A stretch of DNA of 64,000 nucleotides from a virus, in IMG/VR virus record IMGVR_UViG_3300030430_004105, positions 1 to 64,000 of that record; one strand, given 5' to 3'. The translations under genes were made by a program, and so were the position numbers. The notes beneath the pieces are model-generated. The model made no database searches, was not told where the DNA came from, and saw only the letters and a list, made by a program, of their open reading frames with translations. Of this stretch, positions 53,438-61,657 are shown piece after piece; within the stretch, counting starts at the first letter, position 1, and each line of letters starts with the position of its first letter.

Positions 53438-54026
53438 GTTTTATTTCCTTTAAGCAATTTTCGTGAAAGAAGTACACAGTGTCTTGTTTGTGCTTCAAAG
53501 GTAGTGTTTCTTCTGGGTGTAAGTTCATGAGTTTACCTCTCATTACTTTTGAAACCATCTCATGACATATAAAAATAATTTTTTGTCCCTCATATTTATC
53601 TAAAACAGATGATATTCTCTCACTTAATAATTCGTAACTCTCTCCCATCGGCACAATGTAGTGCCAATAATTACCTTTTTTGTACCTTCTGTCCAAAAAC
53701 CCCGGAAAGTCTCTTTCTATCTCTTCTTCTGTCTTTCCTTCCCAAAGCCCAAAGCAGTGTTCCTTTAAGTTTTCTTCTGTTATACACTGCATAAAATCAA
53801 CACCTAGAGATTCACATATTATGCTAGCATATTGCTGACATCTCCATTGAGGTGATGTAATAAATTTATATTCTCCTATATCTTTTCCTTCAAACTCCCT
53901 TTTGATCAAATCTGCTGTTCTTTTTGCTTGATCAATTCCTTTAATAGTCAGAGGAGAGTCTTTTTGTCCCTGCTTTCTTTTAGCCAAATTCCACACAGTC
54001 TGTCCATGTCTAATAATATAAATCAT
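53430..54026 (-). CDS. Histidine phosphatase (phosphoglycerate mutase-like)
   Basis: A 198-residue protein. IIRHGQTVWN at the N-terminus supplies the catalytic phospho-histidine in RHG. SPQWRCQQYA provides the Arg of the substrate pocket, HCFGLWEG the acidic motif, and FICHEMV near residue 152 the second histidine. Such enzymes dephosphorylate small sugar phosphates or phosphoglycerate. Next to NeuB it could remove the phosphate of a phosphorylated nonulosonate. It overlaps NeuB by ATGA. The family is secure and the substrate unknown. Confidence 0.88.
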   Translation of the reverse strand: MIYIIRHGQTVWNLAKRKQGQKDSPLTIKGIDQAKRTADLIKREFEGKDIGEYKFITSPQWRCQQYASIICESLGVDFMQCITEENLKEHCFGLWEGKTEEEIERDFPGFLDRRYKKGNYWHYIVPMGESYELLSERISSVLDKYEGQKIIFICHEMVSKVMRGKLMNLHPEETLPLKHKQDTVYFFHENCLKEIKHV

Positions 54027-54865
54027 ACGTACTTCATATCCTTGAGAAAATCCAATTCCTCTTTATGAAACTCAGTCAGTCCAGCATTATTCTCTAGAAT
54101 CAATTTATCTATCGTTTCATTCATTTCTCTGTACTTTTCTGGTGTCAGAGCGCAACCTAAATGGTGGATACCCCAATCTAAAGAGAGAGAAAAGTGTCTT
54201 TCAATCATTCTGGCGCCTTGGAGAGTTGCTAAAATAGATGGTGCATATCCAATTTCATGCCCAGAATACCCTATCTTTATATTATCACTTTCAAATTTGT
54301 TCCGAAGGTGTGTTATATAAGTGATATTTGACTTGCCATCTGGTGTTGGGTAAATCGAAACTGTATGAAGCAAGAATGCTTTAAGTTTAAATCTATTAAT
54401 TTTATTAACTAACTTTGAAACAAACTCATCAGACTTTCCACCCAAACTTATTATTAGTGGCTTATCCTCCTTAGCGCACAAAGTCATAACCTTATCAACT
54501 AATTCTGTTTTACCAGCATCCATACTAGCAACTTTGTAGAAAGGAGGATCAAAAGTTTTAATGAATTCAAGCCCCTCTTCGTCATGTACAGTGCAGAACC
54601 ATCTTATTCCTTTTGAATTGCAGTAATTTGCTAAATATTCAAAATCTTCTTTACTTAACTCCAAAGATCCTCGATATGTCTTAAAATCAAAATTTCTCCA
54701 TTTTTTACCATCGTCTTTGTAATATTTTTTAACATTCTTGAATTTAAGTTTAATTAGATTTGCCCCACCGGATACGGCTTCGTCAATCATTTTTTGAGCA
54801 ATTTTAACCATACCTAGGTGGTTAATACTCAACTCTGCCACCATAATAGGTTTTTCAATTACCAT
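54023..54865 (-). CDS. NeuB-like nonulosonic acid synthase
   Basis: A 280-residue TIM barrel that condenses phosphoenolpyruvate with a hexose, as in N-acetylneuraminate synthase. MVAELSINHLG at the N-terminus is the active-site glutamate and NHxG motif. GANLIKLKF, FYKVASMD, LIISLGGKS, GYSGHEIG and RHFSLSLDWGIHHLGCALTP follow in the usual order. The usual C-terminal antifreeze-like SAF domain (about 60 residues) is absent, since the protein ends just after the barrel. NeuA-like and GT42-like genes lie nearby, so a sialic- or legionaminic-type sugar is likely. The gene is coupled on both sides. Confidence 0.9.
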   Translation of the reverse strand: MVIEKPIMVAELSINHLGMVKIAQKMIDEAVSGGANLIKLKFKNVKKYYKDDGKKWRNFDFKTYRGSLELSKEDFEYLANYCNSKGIRWFCTVHDEEGLEFIKTFDPPFYKVASMDAGKTELVDKVMTLCAKEDKPLIISLGGKSDEFVSKLVNKINRFKLKAFLLHTVSIYPTPDGKSNITYITHLRNKFESDNIKIGYSGHEIGYAPSILATLQGARMIERHFSLSLDWGIHHLGCALTPEKYREMNETIDKLILENNAGLTEFHKEELDFLKDMKYV

Positions 54866-55509
54866 CTTCCCATTTCCTCCACTATTTGTTCAAATGTTTT
54901 TTCCGTTTCATTAATCAAGAAACGAACTCTTTTTTCTCTTTCTAATTGTTCCAGTGCAATCGATTTAAATCTATCTTTAAGATCAGATCTTACAATTATA
55001 ACACCATCTCTACTAGCAAACGAGTAATCATTTGGGGTTATCTTCACCCCCTCTATTTCAATATCAATCTGATATCTCGTCAAAGCCCAATAGTCTAAAG
55101 CATCAATTGGATTTTCGTCTTTACAAAACACAGGAAAATCTAGTTGATCAATAATATCGATATCTCTAACTACTCCATCTGTCACAAAACCTTTTGCTCC
55201 GAGTTTCTTATATATTAAAGAAGTTATATCACCACTATGTGCTACTTTGTCGTCATTCGCTTGTAAATAGACAATTGGATTATTCGCAAACATACTTGGC
55301 TTATACATATCAAGCCTTATATTGTCTAGTTTTGAATAATCTACTTTCCAATCTCGTACCACTTCTCCATAAGTAGTGAAACAATCTCCCTGAATAATCG
55401 AGGTATAGCCACACTTGGGCTTTATATTAATATAAAAATCTTTATATTGTTCACCCATCAGCCTTAACGAATCATATACTATACCCATATAAATATCATT
55501 TGGTAACAT
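54859..55509 (-). CDS. RraA-like (HMG/CHA aldolase family) protein
   Basis: A 216-residue protein. GDITSLIYKKLGAKGFVTDGVVRDIDII followed by FPVFCKDENPID and KITPNDYSFASRDGVIIV matches the RraA-type fold. The DGxxRD signature binds divalent metal and the Arg polarises the keto-acid. The family includes 4-hydroxy-4-methyl-2-oxoglutarate aldolase and oxaloacetate decarboxylase activities as well as RNase E regulators. Here it sits between NeuB and NeuA, so a keto-acid aldolase role in sugar metabolism is more likely than RNase control. The role is inferred from context. Confidence 0.8.
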   Translation of the reverse strand: MLPNDIYMGIVYDSLRLMGEQYKDFYINIKPKCGYTSIIQGDCFTTYGEVVRDWKVDYSKLDNIRLDMYKPSMFANNPIVYLQANDDKVAHSGDITSLIYKKLGAKGFVTDGVVRDIDIIDQLDFPVFCKDENPIDALDYWALTRYQIDIEIEGVKITPNDYSFASRDGVIIVRSDLKDRFKSIALEQLEREKRVRFLINETEKTFEQIVEEMGRW

Positions 55510-56164
55510 TCATCAACCTCTCAATTAATTCTAGATCTTCATTGACATTTATATCTAAAGATTCAATTTTTGAAACCCCTATCATCATTGGGCTCTCTCC
55601 AACTCTTGTCTTGTTTTTAAGTAGAGAATCTACAGTTATGCCGTAAAGTCCGTGTGTCTCCATTTTCAAGATATCTAATTCAAAACTGTTAGGCAGTTCT
55701 TTGGTTGAAAAATTATAAGATTTCCCATCTTTCCAGAAATACTCTTGAACATCTACAGTCGTGAAAAAAGAATCGTGATGAGGAAGTCCGTGGTTAACAA
55801 ATCTTTCAATGCAAAAATCTATAGTTTCAGATCTTAACAATGGTGAAGTGCAAAATGTCTGCAATAGTATGTCACATTCGTCAACGCTGTGAAGTCCGTA
55901 TATCATCATTTCATTGGCACCTATGTCATTTGTTGCGAGACTAGGGTGTCTTTTGATTAATTTCAATCCTCTAGAAAAAAGCGACTTTACACTAGCAATG
56001 ATATCGTCACTTTCAGTATCTAGATAAACGTTGTCTATGTTTTCACATTTGAGTGCTTTTTCACATGCAAGAAAAACCAATGTCTTTCCATTGATTTCGT
56101 ACAAATTTTTATTTTTTATCCTTTTGCTAGTTCCTTTAGCAGGGATAATTAAATTGATTTTCAT
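55496..56164 (-). CDS. NeuA-like CMP-sugar synthetase (cytidylyltransferase)
   Basis: A 222-residue protein. LIIPAKGTSKRIKNKNLYE is the NeuA/KdsB nucleotide-binding loop. NVYLDTESDD, KRHPSLATND, ILLQTFCTSPLL and THGLYGI are the other expected motifs. It activates a nonulosonate with CTP before transfer to a glycan. Its start is coupled to the GT42-like gene. NeuA and NeuB flank the RraA-like gene, which supports a nonulosonic pathway. Confidence 0.88.
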   Translation of the reverse strand: MKINLIIPAKGTSKRIKNKNLYEINGKTLVFLACEKALKCENIDNVYLDTESDDIIASVKSLFSRGLKLIKRHPSLATNDIGANEMMIYGLHSVDECDILLQTFCTSPLLRSETIDFCIERFVNHGLPHHDSFFTTVDVQEYFWKDGKSYNFSTKELPNSFELDILKMETHGLYGITVDSLLKNKTRVGESPMMIGVSKIESLDINVNEDLELIERLMNVTK

Positions 56165-56976
56165 ATTTTAAATCTCCGTATTTTTTTAGATAAAAAGCAT
56201 TTGTCTGATTCATATGCTTCTATTGAGTTTCCTAGTTTTTCAAAATACTCTGCAAACACTCTAGACAGATTAATCGAATCTAGCATTTCAGAGTTGTATG
56301 GCTTTCCACAAGGATTTATAGTTTTATTTCTAGATTCTTCATGATAAAAATGCTCAACAAAGCCTTCAATGCTGGGATCTGCATAATCCCACCCTACTGT
56401 TTTTACCTTATCAAACCCTAAATGCAAAGCAAAAAATAACACATTTTCATACATTATACCTGCTCCCCACTCTCTCATTAGTCCTGTTTTTTCAAAAGTA
56501 TAATTCTCTAAACCATCAAAATCTTCAAAATATTGTTTTCTAGATAAAGGCATTCTAGTAGGTGTGCCATTACCAGTTGTGTCTCTGTTTATTATTTGTC
56601 CAGTAACTCTAGAACAAATATCAACTTGTTGATTTTTCCAATACGCTGCTCTAGCAATAACCTCACTATTCCAATCAGATGATCCAATATAAAAACTTTC
56701 TTCTTTGTCGGGATAGTAGACATAGTTATTTGTATTAAAAAAATGAAAATCAATATAGTCTTTAAAAGGAAAATAACTTTGCTTGATAGTCATCAAACAA
56801 TTGTTTTTCAGTTCTAGTTTTAACTTTTCTTTATCAATGTCTTTTAGAGATGGGCCGCATCCTAAAATATAACACGTTTGTCCCTTGAATTTGTCTTTAA
56901 AGAAAGACAGCCTCTCTTCATAAGAAGAAAGACTTTTTGCTTCAGCGATTATACTTTTTATATCTTTTTTGTTCAC
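56161..56976 (-). CDS. GT42/DUF115-like protein, possible sialyltransferase
   Basis: A 271-residue protein from a GTG start at 56976 with the ribosome site AAAGAGG; the nearby ATG is out of frame. CYILGCGPSLKDIDKEKL at about residues 35-52 resembles the GNGPSL motif of Campylobacter Cst-type sialyltransferases and DUF115/MptE-like proteins. YENVLFFALHLGFDKVKTVGWDY resembles the later segment of the same fold. The neighbouring NeuA-like gene would supply CMP-sialate as donor. Activity is unproven and DUF115-type glycosyltransferase is an alternative. Confidence 0.6.
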   Translation of the reverse strand: MNKKDIKSIIAEAKSLSSYEERLSFFKDKFKGQTCYILGCGPSLKDIDKEKLKLELKNNCLMTIKQSYFPFKDYIDFHFFNTNNYVYYPDKEESFYIGSSDWNSEVIARAAYWKNQQVDICSRVTGQIINRDTTGNGTPTRMPLSRKQYFEDFDGLENYTFEKTGLMREWGAGIMYENVLFFALHLGFDKVKTVGWDYADPSIEGFVEHFYHEESRNKTINPCGKPYNSEMLDSINLSRVFAEYFEKLGNSIEAYESDKCFLSKKIRRFKI

Positions 56977-56993
56977 ATAAACCTCTTTATATA

Positions 56994-57998
56994 TTATACG
57001 TTTAAGTTTGTCATTTTATTCAAATTAATTTGCTCTCTTCTTAGATCTTTCTCGTACATCTCCATTGCAAGTTCTTCAAAATCATATTCAGGCACCCAGC
57101 CCAATGTCTTCATCATCTTGGATGGATCTCCCCATAACTTTGGCACTTCGCAAGGACGATAAAACTTAGGATCAATGACTACGTGATCTTTGATGTCCAG
57201 CCCAGCATAGTCAAAAACATACTCTAAAAATTCTTGAACTGAGTTAGTTTTACCAGTTGCTAGCACATAATCATCTGCTACATCGTGCTGAAGCATCATC
57301 CACATTCCTTTAACATAATCAGCAGCATGTCCCCAGTCTCTTTGGGCAGACAAGTTTCCAAGCCTTAGTTCATCTTGTAAGCCCAACTTGATTCTTGCAG
57401 CGGCTTTGGTAATCTTTCTGGTTACAAAGTTTTCTCCTCGTCTTGGAGATTCATGATTGAAAAGAATACCAGAGCATGCGTAAATCCCATAAGACTTTCT
57501 ATAAGTGCTTACCATATGGTGTGCTGCTAATTTAGCACATGCATAAGGCGAGACAGGAGAAAAGTGGGTATCAAGTCCTTGCGGACACTGAGTATTATCA
57601 CCAAACATCTCGCTCGTAGATGCCTGATAGAACTTGCAGGATGGCTTCTGGAGCCTTATTGCCTCTAGGGCATACAAACACCCCATCATATTGATCTCAG
57701 TCGTACTAACAGGCGTTTTAAAGGACGTACCGACATGTGATTGAGCAGCCAAATTATAGTATTCATCTGGTTGGTATTCAGATATCAAGCGATAAAGTGA
57801 AGAAGAATCTGTTACATCTGCCTCTTCTAAGATAAAATTACCGTCATCAAGTAAATGAGTTATGTTCTGGCATTTGTTTTCAAAGTCTGAAACTGTTCTT
57901 CGATATGTGCCTATAACCTTGTAGCCCTTATCAATCAGAAGATCTGAAAGATAAGAGCCGTCTTGTCCAGTTACTCCAGTAATTATTGCAGTTTTCAT
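56994..57998 (-). CDS. gmd: GDP-mannose 4,6-dehydratase
   Basis: A 334-residue extended SDR. GVTGQDGSYLSDLLIDKGYKV binds NADP, YNLAAQSHVG and STSEMFG are characteristic of Gmd, and YACAKLAAHH provides the catalytic Tyr and Lys. LGNLSAQRDWGHAADYV and the C-terminal segment complete the fold. It makes GDP-4-keto-6-deoxymannose, precursor of GDP-fucose or GDP-rhamnose. The reductase that would follow is not in the window. It is coupled by ATGA to the upstream glycosyltransferase. Confidence 0.94.
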   Translation of the reverse strand: MKTAIITGVTGQDGSYLSDLLIDKGYKVIGTYRRTVSDFENKCQNITHLLDDGNFILEEADVTDSSSLYRLISEYQPDEYYNLAAQSHVGTSFKTPVSTTEINMMGCLYALEAIRLQKPSCKFYQASTSEMFGDNTQCPQGLDTHFSPVSPYACAKLAAHHMVSTYRKSYGIYACSGILFNHESPRRGENFVTRKITKAAARIKLGLQDELRLGNLSAQRDWGHAADYVKGMWMMLQHDVADDYVLATGKTNSVQEFLEYVFDYAGLDIKDHVVIDPKFYRPCEVPKLWGDPSKMMKTLGWVPEYDFEELAMEMYEKDLRREQINLNKMTNLNV

Positions 57999-59263
57999 AA
58001 TAAAAACTCCTCTTCATCTGGGCTGTCAAATTGTATTCCTAGTTCTTCGTTAAAACGATTAAACCAATACTGCTCACCTTCATAAGAATCTCGAAGTTGC
58101 TCAGCCATTTCTGTCCATTTGTCAATATTTTCATAAACATCTCTCATTTTACTTTTAGCATCAGCATCATCAATATAAGCCCAACTAGATTCAGCATGAA
58201 GAACTCCATCCCAAACTGCATTTTGAGGAACCTGTCTCAGTTCACACTTAACAGCAGCAAACTTTTTCTTGTATGTTGTGATTTTGCCCCTAGTTTTTCC
58301 ACCTTTGAGTTTTCCGGGAGGGTTAATGTCCTCTTTGATGGCTAAAAAGTCTAAGTGTCCACTCCAATCTGTTGCTATAACAGGAAGCCCATTACAAGAA
58401 GCCTCATATAAAGGAAGTCCAAAACCTTCACCATGCGTAAAAGACACAACAGCCTTTACTTTAGGATGATTATATAAACCTTGCATTTGTTCGTCAGATA
58501 AATTTCCATGAAGTAGATTTATAGAACATTTCCACCCTCCTTCTTTTGCTGTTTTCGAAACTTGCTCAAATTGTTTTTTAATGTTATGGTAGTCCATAAC
58601 AGAATCGTTTGCCTGATGAACTTTGAAAAGCAAGCCAACTTCTTCATTCTTGAACTCTTCAAGAAAATTATGTAAAACAGCATCTACATTTTTTCGTGGG
58701 CCTAACTGAGCAACACATAGAAAGTTGAAATCATGTCTAAGGTTTAGATCCAGTTCTTCTACTTCGATATCTCTCTTAGGAAAACCAACGAACGACATAG
58801 GTGTATCGCATTTGTATTCAGGTATCTTTTGTCCAGTCTTGGTATCAGTTGCTTCATAAGAAGTGTCTCTATAAACTTCCATGCTGTGTTTAGAAATTGT
58901 GATAATTTTATCAACCTCATTTCCCTTTACCAACCATTCACCAGCAACTCTGTTAGTTTCAATACCTGCTGTATATCCAATATCATGAGGAGATAAACGC
59001 TTCCATTCGTTAGGTATTGTACACTGCACGGTTGCATCATATTGCCCATTGTTCTGCATATACAAAACTGTTTTTTGAAGCAACGCATCAATCAGTTTTC
59101 TTTCCTGATCGTCTCTCCAAATCCATCCTGATCTTCCCCAACTAATATTGTGTACATATAAATCAACTGCGGGGTTTGACATCAATGCCCTAAGAGCAAA
59201 TCTGCCCATTTCACCATATCCGGAACGTGAAAGTACCGGTGCCACTAATAATATTTTTTTCAT
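57995..59263 (-). CDS. GT4 glycosyltransferase
   Basis: A 422-residue GT-B fold protein. The N-terminal Rossmann half begins KKILLVAPVLSRSGYGEM. The C-terminal half has FLCVAQLGPRKN and EGFGLPLYEASCNGLPVIATD, the E-x7-E donor-site motif of family GT4. It is flanked by a second GT4 and Gmd, giving a coupled group that probably builds a glycan on the virion or host surface. The acceptor is unknown. Confidence 0.87.
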   Translation of the reverse strand: MKKILLVAPVLSRSGYGEMGRFALRALMSNPAVDLYVHNISWGRSGWIWRDDQERKLIDALLQKTVLYMQNNGQYDATVQCTIPNEWKRLSPHDIGYTAGIETNRVAGEWLVKGNEVDKIITISKHSMEVYRDTSYEATDTKTGQKIPEYKCDTPMSFVGFPKRDIEVEELDLNLRHDFNFLCVAQLGPRKNVDAVLHNFLEEFKNEEVGLLFKVHQANDSVMDYHNIKKQFEQVSKTAKEGGWKCSINLLHGNLSDEQMQGLYNHPKVKAVVSFTHGEGFGLPLYEASCNGLPVIATDWSGHLDFLAIKEDINPPGKLKGGKTRGKITTYKKKFAAVKCELRQVPQNAVWDGVLHAESSWAYIDDADAKSKMRDVYENIDKWTEMAEQLRDSYEGEQYWFNRFNEELGIQFDSPDEEEFLL

Positions 59264-60525
59264 GCTACCTCCAATAGTCTATAGTTCAAATGCTTTCTGG
59301 TTTCCCAAGAACCTTCTTCTTCATATATTCGCTGCATCAAATCAACCCAAGTTTTTTCGAAAACTTCAAAACTGTAATTTTTTATCACATGTTCTCTACC
59401 TGCTCTTCCTAGGGCATCTCGATACTCTTGATCAGCCATGTACATATCTCTTAGGGCGGACGAAACCTTCTTACCATTTAGTCGATCTTCGTATATGTAA
59501 GGCACTTCTTGAGATCCAATAATCGCCTTAGAATCAGGCTCCAGTCCAATCCCGAACCAAGTCTCTCCGTCTGTAACCTGTTCTTGTAGTCCGCCTGTCA
59601 TATTCACAATTATTGGTGTCCCACAAGAAAGAGATTCAAGCGTTGCCAGTCCAAATCCTTCAGCATCTGATATGTTGATCGTACAGTCTGCTAGATTATA
59701 AAACATTGCTAGATTTTCCATTTGAACTTTGTTAGTAGAAAACAAAATCTGTCCATCAATTAATCCTAAGTTTTGAACAATAGCATTGAGATCTTGCCCA
59801 TATCCATCTTTGGGATCTGTGTGCATGATTAATGATGCTTTATCATGTCCAACTTGATCTAGAAAGTCTTTAAACCAATAAATCAAAGAACCGCTCTGTT
59901 TTCTTCTAGCATTTCGATTGTTCCAAAAAAACAAAAACTTTCCTTTTGAATCGTACTGTTCATCAAACTGTGCTCTAAACTCTTCTATCTGTTCTTTTGG
60001 CAAAGGCTTAAAAAAGTTAGAATCAACAGCATGCGGCACATACTGCTCTTTCACATCAGGTGCAACATTTTGCACAATATCACTTGTAACTTTTGATATA
60101 GTTGCAATAAAATCGTTAGATTCGTAAAACCTCTGGTTATATTTTGGTAGTGGGTAGTTGTCCCACACATGATAATATACCATGGGGATTAAAGAACGAA
60201 TCTCTGCCTCTATTTCCCAAAGCCAGCCATAAAAACGAGGATCAGTCATAAAATACAAAATATCAGGACGTTCATTTCTGATAATAGATCTTACGATATC
60301 CTGTGTGCCATAGCCATCGACAGGGAAGATTTTCCATCTTTCACCCCATTGTTCCGTGATCTGTGGCTTATGATCCGGATGCTTGATTGCCCCACCAAGA
60401 CTGACTACATCAAATTTATCAGACTTAAGCAGGGCTTCTATAATATATTTAGTTTGAGTTCCGACACCCGATGGCGATAGTGGGTGATCAGATATAGTCA
60501 AAACTTTAATTCTTTTTTCCGACAT
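59260..60525 (-). CDS. GT4 glycosyltransferase
   Basis: A 421-residue GT-B fold protein. I start it at ATG 60525, where AAAGGAGAAG precedes MSEKRIKVLT; an earlier start at 60549 overlaps the upstream nuclease. SPSGVGTQTKYIIEALL is the N-terminal site and EGFGLATLESLSCGTPIIV the GT4 donor site. It is coupled to the next GT4 by ATGA. The sugar and acceptor are unknown. Confidence 0.87.
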   Translation of the reverse strand: MSEKRIKVLTISDHPLSPSGVGTQTKYIIEALLKSDKFDVVSLGGAIKHPDHKPQITEQWGERWKIFPVDGYGTQDIVRSIIRNERPDILYFMTDPRFYGWLWEIEAEIRSLIPMVYYHVWDNYPLPKYNQRFYESNDFIATISKVTSDIVQNVAPDVKEQYVPHAVDSNFFKPLPKEQIEEFRAQFDEQYDSKGKFLFFWNNRNARRKQSGSLIYWFKDFLDQVGHDKASLIMHTDPKDGYGQDLNAIVQNLGLIDGQILFSTNKVQMENLAMFYNLADCTINISDAEGFGLATLESLSCGTPIIVNMTGGLQEQVTDGETWFGIGLEPDSKAIIGSQEVPYIYEDRLNGKKVSSALRDMYMADQEYRDALGRAGREHVIKNYSFEVFEKTWVDLMQRIYEEEGSWETRKHLNYRLLEVA

Positions 60526-60539
60526 TTCTTCTCCTTTTG

Positions 60540-61319
60540 TTACGGACAATGTTTGGTTCCCTTGAACTCACAATTAGCACAAGAAAGCCTATTCTTAATA
60601 TAAACACCATTATCAATATTGTAAAGCGCTCTTGACAATAATTGCATAGCATTTTCTGTTCTTCTCTTTCCAGAAGTTACTTTAAATAATTCTACTTCGT
60701 TAGTCTTGGCGGTTCGCTTTAGAAGCCCAAAGTGACATTCAATGTTTTTTGGATCAATGCCATGCTTCATTGCATAGTAATGCTTATAAAAAATTAATTG
60801 ATAGACAACCATTTTGTCTGATCTTCTTTTAGCATCCCATCCCCATGAACAAGACTTCCAATCCAGAATATGATAAGTCTCGCCTTTTTTGACAACCAAG
60901 TCGATATATCCTTTAAATTTGAAAGGATTCCCATCATAGTGGGAAATATCCTCAAAAATCTCTTCTTCGCACTTAATAATCTCATAATTCTCACCAAAGT
61001 AAGAATCTAACTTTACTTTATACTTGTCTACCAAGTTTTCTCCTTGAGATCTGAACTGATCAAAATGATTGTCTTTGATTTCTTCAATCAACAAGCCTCT
61101 TTCTTTTCCAAATGCTCTACCGAAATAGTCTTTTAATTCTGTCTCATCGATCTCATTTTCTAAATGTTTCTCAATTGTCTCATGCAAAGCAGAGCCAAAA
61201 GCAGTGTAAATGTTTCCAGAAAATGATCCCTCAACCTTATCGATTGAAGCCAGTTTGTGATAGAATGGGCATTTAACCCAGTTTTTAAGTTGTGAAAAAG
61301 AAATATATTTGTTAGTCAT
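60540..61319 (-). CDS. RecB/Cas4-like PD-(D/E)XK nuclease with Fe-S cysteines
   Basis: A 259-residue protein. FKGYIDLVV, then YHILDWKS (D-x-K), is the PD-(D/E)XK core. A single N-terminal Cys (KCPFYH, C18) and a C-terminal C-x2-C-x7-C (C247, C250, C258) suit a 4Fe-4S cluster like Cas4 and AddB. It probably trims DNA ends in recombination or repair. No cas genes are near, so it is not a CRISPR component. Its ATG overlaps the stop of 61319-61648 by one base. Confidence 0.85.
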   Translation of the reverse strand: MTNKYISFSQLKNWVKCPFYHKLASIDKVEGSFSGNIYTAFGSALHETIEKHLENEIDETELKDYFGRAFGKERGLLIEEIKDNHFDQFRSQGENLVDKYKVKLDSYFGENYEIIKCEEEIFEDISHYDGNPFKFKGYIDLVVKKGETYHILDWKSCSWGWDAKRRSDKMVVYQLIFYKHYYAMKHGIDPKNIECHFGLLKRTAKTNEVELFKVTSGKRRTENAMQLLSRALYNIDNGVYIKNRLSCANCEFKGTKHCP

Positions 61320-61648
61320 TAGTCCCCCGATTTTTTTGTTCTTTTCTTTTTATACGTTTGAGGCTTTTGTTTATTCAATTTTTCTTCTTCTTTGGCAATT
61401 TTGTTAAAAATCCAAGTTCCCTCTAGGTTTGGGCTTAGTCCTTTAGTGTTGTAAGACGTAAGCACATTAGAAGATTGTGACTCTAATTCATAATCTGTCA
61501 ATATTACTCCTTGTTTTGTAAGGTATTCCACTAATTCCGAATTAGAAAATTCAATGACAGGATCTCTAGCATATGCTCTTGCTGGTAGTTTAACATCAAC
61601 GATTAGTTTGTTGTCTTCCTCTGTCTTGTTAATAATAATTTGTTTCAT
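61319..61648 (-). CDS. Small hypothetical protein
   Basis: A 109-residue protein of unknown function. An N-terminal strand region (KQIIINKTEEDNKLIVDVKLP) is followed by a charged mixed region and a Lys-rich tail (KKKRTKKSGD). The basic tail may bind nucleic acid, consistent with the nuclease downstream with which it is coupled. No known motif is seen. Confidence 0.68.
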   Translation of the reverse strand: MKQIIINKTEEDNKLIVDVKLPARAYARDPVIEFSNSELVEYLTKQGVILTDYELESQSSNVLTSYNTKGLSPNLEGTWIFNKIAKEEEKLNKQKPQTYKKKRTKKSGD

Positions 61649-61657
61649 ATTTTCTCC

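Noticed and set aside
49444-60525. The glycan cluster as a bacterial chromosome segment or prophage boundary
   Set aside because: It is flanked on both sides by phage genes in the same direction with the same overlapping-gene style, and there is no integrase or attachment site.
60540-61319. The Cas4-like nuclease as part of a CRISPR-Cas system
   Set aside because: There are no repeats with spacers and no other cas genes; RecB/Cas4-like nucleases are common stand-alone phage genes.
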